Source of the DNA: Larus michahellis
Lineage: Eukaryota; Chordata; Aves; Charadriiformes; Laridae
Assembly (NCBI RefSeq): GCF_964199755.1
Contig: NC_133896.1
Location: forward strand, 84,056,215 to 84,120,214
DNA length: 64,000 nucleotides
Reading direction: 5' to 3'
A model generated the notes under the pieces. That model was not told where the DNA came from and made no database searches. It worked only from the letters and a program-made list of their open reading frames with translations. Both the position numbers and the translations under genes were made by a program. Of the stretch, positions 22,671-34,500 are shown piece by piece. Within the stretch, counting starts at the first letter, position 1, and the number at the start of each line of letters is the position of its first letter.

Positions 22671-25600
22671 CACTTAATTACTACTGATTAAACATATACT
22701 TAATATGGTATTCACAGTGTTAGAGTATGAGCAATATTTCAGCGCATTGTTTGCTTAGCTATCACAAAACCTGTTATCATCATTGAACTAGAATTAATTT
22801 CTGGAGCAATGCTCTGGGGAATGATTCTAATGCTATTACCCTGAAAACAACAGCCAAAATCTAGCTAATTGCAGTAGGAGCAAACTTTCAGAAGAGAGTT
22901 AAACGGCACCAGGAATTCACCTGTTTTCTACGGTTACAATCTTGTTATTTCATCTGGTTAGAGAGAATTAACTACTCATTCCCTGGCCAATATACCCATT
23001 ATGGTTTTCAGTAGAAAAGCTCCAACACGGCACTACGTGGTTGCAGGTGACCCAGCACAAGCCCTGTTGAGAACAGTGGAGCTAAGATACTTTCTCATCA
23101 GCACGAATGGAGGCTCAGACTGTGTGGGTTCAGAGGGGTTCAGAGCACTCCTGAGATCACAGGCTAGTACGCGTGTGAAGGATAATCTTCTTTTCCTTCC
23201 ATTGAGATGAGAAACCTCAGTTACCTGAGCAGAGCTGTTAGTACCACTGATGCAAATTCAGAGATTAAAATCTGTCCTTTACAACCATGTGCCTATGTTA
23301 GGGCCAGAAGGCAGTGTGTTTTCCATGTTGAAAGAGAGCCAGAACTGCGCTGCCAAGCTGTAACATTAGAAGAGCTGTAATGAGCCCAAAAGAAGTTGGG
23401 AGAGTATTAGCTTACACAAGTGACCAGAATCTGTAACTGATATGGAACAAAACAGTATTTGTGTCCTCTCCATGCTTCAGGTCCAGCAAATCTCTTCACT
23501 CTCTTAGCAACGGCCAAACTGAATAGACCTGCAGGACCTTTCATCACTTCTACCAATATGTGGCCCTTGTCCTGCTGCTTTTGTCAGCAAAGACTACATT
23601 TTCCATCACTTCTCTTCAGACAGATTGGACAGCCCTTCTTTCTTTTGCTGAACTAATCACCCCCTTGAATGACAAGCCAGCCAGATGGAAGAAAAAAAAG
23701 GAAGGTAAATAGCATATGCCTGAACATCCTGCATGCAGGATAAACACATAAAGGAGACTGGAAACTCCATGGTTTTGACTTCTGAAAATATCTTTATTTA
23801 ACAGGAAGGGGGAGGATTTGACATCCTGCTTTCAAAGTCACGTTGACTTTGAAATGTGTCAGTCTTCATTCCCTTTCAGGGAAGGTTTCTGGAGATCAAG
23901 AAAGAAAACAAGCTTTTTTGGCATATGCCCTGCCTGTAGCTTCTCTTGTTGGTCTGGAAGGCTATGGTACCCCTGTGCCTCTCCTGAGCCATACCTTCTC
24001 TCCCTTGCAGGAGCTGAACTAGGGATGTCCATGGTCTGCATCTGATCTTGCTTCTCAGGTAACCCTGCTGAAGATGAGAATAGAAAACAGCAGAAGACCA
24101 GAGTCCACCCTTACTTTGCTTAAATAACGTGTGGTCTAGGACACTAATCCACCACCCTCTGTGTACTAGAGTAGCGCCAGTAATTTCACTAGGATCTATG
24201 CAGACTGTTGCTCTATGCAGGGCTGCTGGTCTGTGACTGCTTTTGAAGCAAGCCCATTCACTTTCAGGGTTAGGTCAAAGCTTTTTGCCTTGGACTGAAA
24301 GCATCAGGAAGGTGTTTTGTCTTGATCAAGTCCACTGTCCCTGTATAACCTCTGTGTATGATAAACATTGATGTTTATCTGGTATGGTCATTCCAGCCTG
24401 TGCGGATAGACTTAACAAGCTGCTGCCCTTGGTTTACAGGTAGGGAACTGTGGTACAGAGAAAATAAAGGACACATTTCTGGCCCTGTTTCCCTTTGAGT
24501 GTTTAAGGGCATCAGTCCCGTTGGTAAGATTGGTATTCAAAAGTGCTTCAAGCATTAAGAGTCTTAAAAGCCAGTGAAAGACAAAAAGGTTTAGATTTCA
24601 AACTGCCCAAGTTCTAGCTGAAGATTTCAAAGTCTCTCAGGTGCTTCAGGCCTTTGATGATTGCTGAAAGATTGCTTAGGGCTAATTGGTTGAGAGTTAG
24701 GTGCCTTTGAGAATCTTGAAATACACTGACCTCAGTCAAGAATCCGTACCCCGAATCAATAACTTGCCAGTAAAGCATGTATGCTTTTCACTGGATGTAA
24801 TTCAAATAACAGAAAATAATAAAGCAAGGCACCAGATGTCTTAGTACAAGTAAGGATGCCTTAAAAAACAGTTTATTTCTTGTCTGTTTCTCTATAAATG
24901 ATGAAAAAAAATTAGAAGCAAACACTTTACTACTTCAGCTCCTATATTATTTACTGTACAAACGCATTTTCCCCTAAGAAACATAATAATGAAATAGCCA
25001 TCTAAATCAGGCTGTAATTTCAGTTTTCTTCGGAGAAAATACTACCTCTTACAAGCAGCTCTTAAAAAGCAGAGTGGAAAACATAGTGAGTCTCTCCAGC
25101 AGCATGCCCATTTAAGAGTATGTCTGTCTTTTTGTAATAGGCTCATATGATAAGAGAACATGGGATTACTCCACATGTGCTTCCCCATGTCTATAGTCAC
25201 TGATTCTGAGTGACTGATACCACCAAGGTGGCATCTTAGCCTGATGCAAGACATTCAGGATTGAAAGATGCACACTCTGACAATGTGAAGTGATTTCTGG
25301 AAGCCTTTCCGTCTTGGAGGATGTTTATGATGCCATTCAAAATGATCTTTTATCCAGAGAAGATTGTGGCTCATTGCTCACACGTTTTAGTTCAGTCAGC
25401 TTTTTCCTTTTGCACTGGGTACAGTTCTTTTCTGTGTTGAAGGCTCTCTCCAGAGGAAGAACAGGCTTGCTCTTATGCCAGTCTTGTCCAGGTGTCAGGT
25501 TTAGCATCACAAGGAGTGCTTTGATTTATGCTGCTGACACATGATCGGGCTCTAATTAGTTAAGCAGAGTTTAAGCAGGGGAGTACAGTTCCACTGAGAA

Positions 25601-27082
25601 CAAAATCATCATGAACATTTATGCCAGCAGTGATTTTGGGACTCTAAGATTTATCTATCAACATACCTTTATCAGAAATTTGAATTATGTCTGTTTCTCT
25701 CTCAGCTGTATTACTCTTTAATCAGAAGGCTTATGAAGGAGCAACAGTTAGCCTGGAAAAAATCTGTTTCACTTTCAATAGGCGTTGGGTGAAGAATTAC
25801 TCTGCGTTTGAAACCTTCCCCTTTTGTTAGTGTGCGTGTATTTATTTATATTCTAAATCTTGCTTAAATTATTTTATGCTTGTATCTGTTTTGTTTTGGT
25901 GGGTTTTTTTTGGTTTTTGTTGTTGGTGTTTTTTTTTATATGGACCTATCCATGGCTTACAGCAAATTTGAGTGTAGTTATTGAAAAAATAAAGACTTTT
26001 AATCCAGAGGAGAGAATCAAATCTGCACTATCTGTATTTCAGAAGATCTCATTTCTTGGGTCTCTTCCTTTGGAAAGAAGGCATTTAAAGTCTCCAAGCC
26101 AAATAAATACATAGTATTTCCTCTAGACTGAACAACTGCTGCCATATTAAAATCATTTGGGCGAGCAACTTGACCCATATTTGCCCATAGGTAACAATTA
26201 TTGATAAATAGAAATGACTCGCCATTGAAGGAAACCTTGGGCCAGATTCACCCATGACATGAGTAGGCACATCTCTATTAGCATTAAAATACTGGCAACC
26301 ACATATAATAGAAGTGATTTTAGCTTTTATGGTCTTTTTTTGCTTTTTGTGCTGCATATGAGCCAGTGGTTAAGCCCGTCATGCCAGTGGGTACCTAGTA
26401 AGGAGATGTTCTATCATAACCAGTTGCTGTACGAACATAACTATACAACATTGACTTTTACTTGGATAGTACTGCATATCTTGCATCACCTTTTTTGTGA
26501 TACACTTTTATGCCTTTATCTCATCGTGTATGGAAGCTTGTAATCTGATTTTGTCTTGGTTGAAAGAAAAAGAGCTTGTGGCAGCGTGGTGCTTCATTTG
26601 TACCCTGAGAGTTCTGGAAATTATTTCAACCCTTCTAGCTCAACGTTGCTCAAAGTGCATTGCTCATTTTATTCTCTTTGGCCCAAAGAAATAAATCAAA
26701 GGAAAAACTTAAAAAGAAGAAGGGCAACTTAATGTGAATTTGCATAATACTGTTTGTGCAAGACCATCCTTTCTCAGGTATAAGGAGGAGGTCTTTGCAA
26801 ACGTGCCATGTCTACATCGGCTCTGTGTAGCACATAACAACAAGTGTGTCCTGCTGAGATGGGGTTGGGGAGAAGACGGGGAGAAGCGTCTTGTGCATGC
26901 TGAGGTCTGATACGTAGGCTTTCCTCTAATGTGTTTTATTGACATCGATTACAGAGAATGGAAGTTCTGTGTATGCTGTAGTTTCTGTTTAAGCCTTATG
27001 AGACATAAAATGTTATCAATTTTGTTGTCGATATTTTATGCTATTTATAACATTATGTGTGATGGTTGTACATTTAAATTAT
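22671..27082. other. Intergenic or intronic DNA, no gene recognised
   Basis: No exon with domain or splice support. It includes a MIR-like relic at 24431-24475 and a T/G-rich stretch at about 25895-25940. Frames of 80-95 codons occur at 25290, 25860 and 26259 and have no recognisable content. Confidence 0.55.
24431..24475 (-). repeat. MIR-like SINE relic
   Basis: GGTTTACAGGTAGGGAAC followed by TGTGGTACAGAGAAAATAAA matches the reverse complement of the MIR 3' region (TTTACAG, GGAAACTGAGGC, ACAGAGAGGTTAAG). Only about 45 bases are recognisable, as expected for a very old amniote SINE copy. Confidence 0.5.
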
Positions 27083-27465
27083 TATAGAATCATAGAGTAA
27101 TTTGGGTTGGAAGGGACCTTTAGTGGCCATCTGGTCCAAGCACTTGTCAAAATAGGGTGAGCTCCAGAGATCCAACTCAGAGCTAGACTGGTTTGCTCAG
27201 GGTCTCGTCCAGTTGAACTTTGAATACTTTTTCCATAGCTCTCTCGACAACCTTACTCAGTGCTGATCTGTTCTCAGGGGAAGATTTTTTTTCTTTATAT
27301 CTAAGTCAAATTTGACTTTTCACCATCTGTGACTTGCTTCTCATCTGCTGTGTACTTTTGAGGAGAGTCTGGCTCCCTCTTCTCTATAATCTGACAACAG
27401 GTAGTGAGAAGCAGCAATCAGATCCCTCCTCAGTCCTTCTCTTCTGCAAACCAACCCCCTTCAGG
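27083..27465 (-). mobile_element. CR1 3' end, first half of a split copy
   Basis: The plus strand starts TATAGAATCATAGAG, then GGGTTGGAAGGGACC and GGCCATCTGGTCCAAG. It continues through the GCTCAGGGTCTCGTCCAG block to TCCTTCTCTTCTGCAAACC. This is a clear minus-strand CR1 terminus. Its upstream (element-5') continuation is displaced to 28118 by an insert. Confidence 0.85.
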
Positions 27466-28117
27466 TGGGGTTTATTTAATAAGCAACGACTGCAGAGCTC
27501 TTATTCCTCTTGATTATTTCACGTGCTCAGTCACTCTCTTGCTTCCCCCAACCCAATGCTACAATCTCTAGATCTCAACTTTGCTCCCCAGCAGGGAGGT
27601 CACTGCTGGTCTGGGAAGGTCAGTTCCTGCTATGCAGCTCCTTGCATGTGCCAGTCTGGGGGCCTGCTGGTCAAGGTCCCTGGACATCCCCGAGCATTAG
27701 TCTCTGCTTAGCAATCAGATCTCCAGGATTTTCTCCCACTTCTAGGATCTTTCCTCCAATCAAGATCTTCATCTTGTTCTTTCCAAGACCCCTGCTGCTT
27801 TTTGGAAAACCTTATTTTTAGTGGCACATCTTCTTTCTTGAAGTTAGACCCCTGGGTTTTCCAATCTGAATAGCATATGTACAGAACAGCAACACATGAA
27901 TGGCCTCCTAATTGAAGGCTCTGTCTCATGTTTCTTTATTAATAGGAGGATTCAGGATTGTTTTCTCTATGTGCTATCTAAATTTATGATCATCCCTTAT
28001 TGGTTTCAGCTAGCAAGTAGCCAAATTGCGCTTGAGTTTAAAAGCTGAATTTCAGATGTTCACCAACCCACACACATGCAACCAATTATCTGCTGCCTGT
28101 TAGCATTCCCGATGTAA
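27466..28117. mobile_element. Unclassified insertion splitting a CR1
   Basis: About 650 bases separate two parts of one CR1 that normally lie roughly 100 bases apart. The segment has no CR1 similarity that I can see and no protein domain. On the minus strand it has an AATAAA at about 27473-27478, which would suit an LTR or retrotransposon end. I cannot place clean TG/CA termini or a target duplication. Some CR1 sequence at the junction is missing, so insertion with deletion or a rearrangement are both possible. Confidence 0.4.
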
Positions 28118-28392
28118 GCTCTTTTTTCGTCTATGGCAACTGGGGAACCCAAAACAGGACACAGTACTCCCGATGTGGTGAACAGAGGGTAAGAGGCAAT
28201 TTCCTTGACCTGATTTCTGCTTCCTGAGTTGCTATGTAGTTAACCTTCATCACTGCAAGGATGCACTGCTGGCATGCATTCAGCTTTTGCCCACCAGGAC
28301 ACTTGCTTTTAAAAGCTGCTCATTGCTGCTTTGTGGAGTTAGTCTGTTGCAGATGCAGGACCTCACGTTTGCCTATGTGTTAAGTTATAAAA
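28118..28392 (-). mobile_element. CR1 fragment, second half of the split copy
   Basis: The plus strand contains AACTGGGGAACCCAAAACAG, ACACAGTACTCC, a TTGACCTGA..GC block, CACTGCTGGCATGCATTCAGC and CCACCAGGACAC. It ends in GATGCAGGACCTCACGTTTG. These are the successive reverse-complement CR1 ORF2 C-terminal blocks seen also at 13255-13545 in the intact copy. Diverged and not coding. Confidence 0.8.
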
Positions 28393-28409
28393 TTACTCTT
28401 GGCCATAAA

Positions 28410-28546
28410 GATTCATAGTAAAATTTACTTTAAAAGGGACCTGTGGAGGTTATCCTGGCCAACCCTCTCTTTCAAGCTGGGCTAACTTCAAAGCTAGACC
28501 GTGCTAATCAGTGCCTAGCCCAGTTGTGTTCTGAATATCTCAAAAC
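28410..28546 (-). mobile_element. CR1 3'-end fragment
   Basis: The plus strand starts ATTCATAGTAAAATTTAC, then AAAAGGGACCTGTGGAGG, GGCCAACCC and CAAGCTGGGCTAACTTC. It ends in TGAATATCTCAAAAC. This is an independent CR1 terminus abutting the previous copy in the same orientation, so it is a tandem or nested CR1 pair. Confidence 0.75.
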
Positions 28547-31500
28547 TAAAGAAATACGTCTCAAATCTAATGTCTATGGAATACAATTAATTATTTTAAG
28601 AAGGGAAGAAGGTCAATTTATAGGCCAGGATCAGGAAAATCCACTTAAAGATGAGCCAGTAGCACACTGCAGACAAAAAAGATGTACTTGCACAATAGTT
28701 CTGCAAGAATGTTAACTCTTCTGATTGACACCTTCCAATACTACTGAAGAACTGGTTTGGATTGACTCTCAGAGTACCAGTAAATAAGGATGTTTCTTCT
28801 AATTTCTAGCCTTATTTCTAGCAATGTTTTTCTTATCAAAGTTAGATAAAATCAGATACAGTCTCTGGGGTGAAGAAGGGAAACAGATTTATGAGGCATC
28901 AGCCACTCTGCTTTGTCACCCCAGGATGTAAGTAGAAAGAACGCATGGTAAGAAATTTGTCTTGTATTTTATTATTCATCTGAAGTGTTCAATTATTAGT
29001 GCTATGCTAATGAAGTCTCTTTGGATTGTCTGACAGATCTCATGATAAACTCCTTAACAAAACAATAAAACTGGGAGGATATCAATTGGCTAATTAGATA
29101 ATAATCAATATTCAGCAGCAGCAGCTGTGACGAGATTGCAGACAGATACTAGGCTCTGTTCAAGGGCTGGGTACTTTGTTGGTTGAAGTTTCAGGGAACA
29201 TGTTGCCAAAACAATAATAGTGTCATATGACGATAGTTAGGAGAAAGCAACAGCAGCCTAATAGTGATATTAATCTAAACTGAGTACTTAGAAGGGCTTT
29301 CTCCTACATAGATTACTATGAAATAGTTGATCCTGGCAATTCAAATTTTTTCTTGAGATGGGTATTGGACAGGGCAGATATGAAACGCCCTGGGTAGAAC
29401 CTTAAATTCATAAGTCTCAAAGGAGCCAGCAATATGAACCCATGATATATTAAATGTTTAATTATAACTCCACAGATACAAAGCTGATCAAAGTACTCCT
29501 TTACAATCTCAGAGGCAACCAGAGCAGGATTTACCTCATTTAACTGTAGGCATCTACAGAAAAGACATAGCCATTTAATTCTGAGCAAGCTATCTCAAGT
29601 CCCATGATATCCGGAAACAAAAAACAAGAGTTGTCTGTTCTAATGGAAGTGTCTGCATTATGATGGAGATGAGATACGTCCTGGAAGTCTCTGGTTCTGT
29701 TCATTAACTCCAGAAGCCTAGACAGCCACGTCAAGTGCCTGAAGTTGAGAGAGATGAATCTCACCATGATTAACTGTACCACAAATACTAGTGGTAATGA
29801 GAACTTGTTTGGTGGGTCTATTTGTATGGTAGCTCAAATGACACAAGTTATGCTTCGCTTACTGATATACAGCTGAAACTTTGCTTACCAAAATTCAGCT
29901 TATTCCAAACGTAATTTGGAGGTATGCAAGGGTGAGTACAATTTGGCCTTGCATTTCCACTCACTTGCAGTCCATCTTCATTGAAAAGGGTGCCCCCATT
30001 GGCACTGGGTTGGTGAGAACCATACAGTATCATGGACAGGATATTTCCTCAGAAAATTAAGCATGATCCTAAATATTGTTTTAATCACCTAACTGCAAGA
30101 CATCTTCGTGCAGAAAACCCCTAAATTTCCCAGAATTACTTCCCACAGTAGCTGGGGGTGCAGGGTTTTTTCTGGGCTTGTGTGAGGTAAAGAAGCAGGC
30201 AGGAGAAGACAGCGTGGCCTGGATGGTCAGGGCTGTGCTAGAAGCAGCTCCCTCCCGTGTAGTGGAGGAGGCTGTTAAAAAATGCCTCCTGCAAGCTTCT
30301 GCCCCTGGTGCAACTTCTCCTGAGGGTTGTGCTGTGCTGCAAAGCACCTCAGCGATTCTTCTCCTTCCCCAACAGTTTCTGTCAGGCCTGGCTTGCGCTG
30401 TCTGACTCAAGCCCAGAGGAGATGACCACTGCACCTTCCACCTGCCAGCAGCTGAGAGGTCTTCAGTCTGGGCTTGGGTATATGAGGAGCGAACAGCATG
30501 CAGCAGAGAGACGCAGTAGCTCCGAGTTTTGCGACTGTAGGGCTAATGAAAGACTCAGGCTTGAGGTTTGGCTGACAAGTGGAAAATAAGGATTGGGGGA
30601 AAATGAAAAAAAAGTCAAGAAATGGCAGTACAGCAGAAGCAAACAGTTGACACAGCTTATTGCGTCTTAAAGCAGGTTAGTGTTCCAGGGTTGTACTGCT
30701 GGGTGAGTTTGACAGGTTTATGCTGAAAGACACCACTTAGAAGTGTTAACTTCTTTTAGCTTAGCCTTATGGAGCCTTTTCACTGCAGAGTATAAAGCTG
30801 GCTATAGTCTTCATAATTCATTCTTAAAATGTGAGGTTAATGTGTAGCTACAGTGGATATTAAGGGAAACAGATGGAGCAAGGAACACAGTGAATCACAG
30901 GGAATCTGTTCAAGAATTTTTCTCAGTAAGAGAATTTTTCCTACTGAGTCTGCCTTAAATATCAAAGAAATCTCAAGTCACCATATAAATGCCAGTTCTA
31001 CTGTCCCCTGGTTGGTATTTGAAGTTTCGAGCTAAATGTTGAGTTTGTCTGTTCGGGTTGGGGGTTACCAAGGAGAAAAAGAAAATTCATTCTCATTGAA
31101 TTCAAGTTAGATCTTTGTTCCCGGTCTCTCTTGAAAATCTAAGAGTTTGATTTCTCTGGTGACCATCTGGACTATTATGCTTCGTAAACCTTACAGTTTG
31201 GCCATAACATGCAGGTCTGCTTATTTCAGCCAGAAGAAGACACTCCCAATTCCTAACACAAATCATACCTCATATCTAAACTTACAGTAATTCCAGACTA
31301 CCCATCAGCTTCCTGGCCAGCTGCCCCAAGGCAGAGGAAGGCTGTGTGGTTACATAAATAGGGTTGTTGGAAGCATCAAGTGAGGTCAGCTGGCATGGTT
31401 CCCACAGTCAGAAAGCCCAGCCAGGATTTCCATTGCTCTTCAATCAGATAGGATGGAGGAAGAATGGCTCTGATGATCTCAGCTGCAGCTGGGGGCTGAT

Positions 31501-34500
31501 ATCTTTCCAGAGCTGGATAAATAATAAATGGCCCTGGTGATGGATGTCTCCAAAATGTGCTAATAATTTTAATATAATGGAGTGGATGGTATAGGTGTAT
31601 GTTTGTGCCCTCCGCTGGTTGGAGCCAAATGATCTGGTGTTTTTCATTTGTGTGTAAGTGAACAGAAAATTAGGGCCCATTGACAAATTTGTGGTTATCC
31701 CCTGGAGGAAAAGATCAAGGGATGTATCACTACCTCTTAATGTTTTCAAAACAGGTTTGCTTTCAGGAAGTAGAAGCTTTAGCTGAATATCTCTCATTGT
31801 GCTTGGTGAAGAAGTGAATGGATGAAATTGAAGTCTATGGAACATGAGGAGACCACACCAAGAGATCAAATAGTCTCTTTGTGCTTAGATTCTACAGAAA
31901 ATATTTTCCCTGTATTTTCTGTTAAGAGTTTTGAGTGAAACTTTTCTAACCATCCTTTGAACTGATCAAAAAAAGAAAAGTAACTTTTTGTCTTGTTCCC
32001 CATTTTGAGAAAAACATTTTGTCAGCTGGTTTTCATGTCTCTTTTTTCTTCCCCCCCCCCCGCCCCATGGCTCATATTGCAGTAATCTGTACTTTTGGAA
32101 CAAGAAGATCAGAGTTTTGTATATGCCTTTACTGAAATAATCCTCTTGGCTATGATGTGTGGCAAAGTGGCAGGTCTGAAGTCTTTTGTAGCATTTGACC
32201 TCACCTGCTGGGTAAGATGTGGTAAGGAGCTGTGCTACTTTGCGTGGAGCTACAGCAAAGTATCCCCCACTGTTCCCTGTGCAGAAACGAAGGCTTTGCA
32301 CCATGCATTTGGCTAGAACACCAGGCTCATCTTGGCTTACCTCCTCACAGGCTAGTGATGGGGAAGAGTGGATGTGTCTGTGAGTCGGTCCTCCCCTCTG
32401 TCAATTCCACCTCCTTTGTCTTTGGAGTGTGAGCTACAGTCAACCAACTTTTAACCATCTAAACCCCTTTTTGTTCCTCTATAGCAAGGAAAGGAAACTC
32501 AGCTTCTATTTAGAGGGGACAGAAATCTGTGCTGATGTCAAAGTTCGGAGCTCCCATTAGCAGACGTATGTAGTAGTTCACTCTCCAAAAGGCTCTGTCT
32601 GGACTTACACTTGGTTTCTCCTGAGGCAGAAGAAGACAGAATTGACACATTTGCAAAGTCAGAGATGGAATTCTGTAGCTGTTCTGCATAAAGCCATAGG
32701 TTCACTATACTGGGGGTCATGAGCAGCCTGGAGAAGGTGTAGGCAACCTCCTTTCCATGGCGTCCTGTTGGTTTTCTGCGCTAATGTGGTGGCAGAGTGG
32801 AAAACTGCAAGCTGCTGGGCTAGGCAGACAATCCCCTATACGATTCTGAAGCAGGCTGTCTGTCTCTGCTTGTGTGGGGTGTTGGTTCTTTCAGTCCATA
32901 GCCTGAATGGTGGAACCCTCAAAATGAGCTAGTATTACACAGCCCTGCAGGTTTATGTGTCACTATTCAGGACCTGAAATGTGCCGAGTAATCAATAAAG
33001 AAGAAAAAAAGCCTCATCCTGTCCCTGCTATTTCTCCTTGTAGAATATGCTGTGGTGGCATCCAATGAGCCAAAGCATGGGGCTTCTCTTCCCTTTTCTG
33101 TGTGTTGGTTTTCAGCAATGGTGTTTCTGGATACGTTGATACATCTCTGCCACCCTTTATTTCACAAGGTTCCTTCTTTGCCAGCCCTTATGAAACTTGT
33201 GACCTTTCCTTAGTATTTATGTCACTCCACATCTTCTGGGCACTAGCAGGATGCAGTGCAATACCAAGCCTGCTGGTGGTCAGAACCCTTTTTAGACCAG
33301 AGGTGGCAGGAACACTGGGCCTGGTTTACACTGTTGTTGTTTCTGTGACTTGAGCAGAGATGTTGCTTACCCACCTCCTCACCTATGAAGTGATGGGAGA
33401 GTCAAGGTGAGCATTTCTCACGTTCTTTTGCAGATGGGTGTTGTGTGGCATGTGGCTTTGGTACCCTGTGTCACCGTAGTAACAGCAAGTCATTGTTTCC
33501 TGGCAACTGTCAGGGTTGCTAAGAGAAAAATCGGCACCATTTGTAAATCTGACATCTTTGACATCATCTGCTCACATTACATTGGGATAAGTTTGATGGA
33601 GAGAAGAAGACCTGGTGGCTACTCTCATCTCCTTTAACCCATCTGTTTGTTGGTTTTCATAAATAATTACAGTCTCTATAAGGCATTGGAATAGCCTGTC
33701 TGAGAGTCAGGGAACATGGATGCTGTTGCTTGCCCTCCTTGATCCATTCAATAACTAGAGGTAACACTTTCTGCCCTCTGATATAAGATGGAATGAGTTC
33801 TGTGGATAAAAATCACTATCTAGGTGCTAAGTGTTATCGCTGATCTTTGATGCTGTGGTTCCCCAGTACATTTCATAGGTGGCTTCACTGAGAAAGAAAC
33901 TTTCATCGAGCCGTCTACTCTGCCAGTCCTTCATTCTTAAAACATTTTGCTTCATAAACCCACCTGTCCATAGGCCATTGTGTGAAAGCTGTAGTTGAAG
34001 TGGGGAGTGTGTGTATGGGGAGGGGAAAGAACAGCAGATTCAGTAAGGTATTACTCCAGCTTAGCTCTGTGGAATTCAGTGGAGTTATACCAACGCAAAT
34101 CTAAAGCAACACAGTGATGGATTGATAAATCCTATTTGCTTGCATCTGCCCACTCTGAGCCAGAGCTGGAGACATTACTATCTGCTGGTGCCTGCCAGAG
34201 CATGTGCAGAGTGAGTTGTTGTGCTCTCTACGGTGCACAAGAGACAGATGGTGAAACCCACCCATTCTGAAGCATGCCTAGAGAGAGTACGGGTTTTGCA
34301 GTGTCGTGGTGCTGGCAGACAATGCCACAGCAATATTCGTACGTTTTAGAGAATTGGCTAGTCTCAGAAGTGCTATTGTACCAGTATTCTCTTCTGGCAC
34401 CTTTCTGTTCCGCAGCTGCCTGCACAGCTTTTGGCACAAACCACTGATGGAGACTGGGAACTGCTGTGGCTGGACAAGCTCTGTGATTTAATGTGAGAAG

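Noticed and set aside
30081..30434. Overlapping frames on both strands in a G/C-richer patch
   Set aside because: No family match and no promoter or splice arrangement. The opposite-strand frames mirror one another.
31444..31869. 141-codon minus-strand frame
   Set aside because: No recognisable domain and no flanking splice signals or repeat hallmark. Treated as chance.
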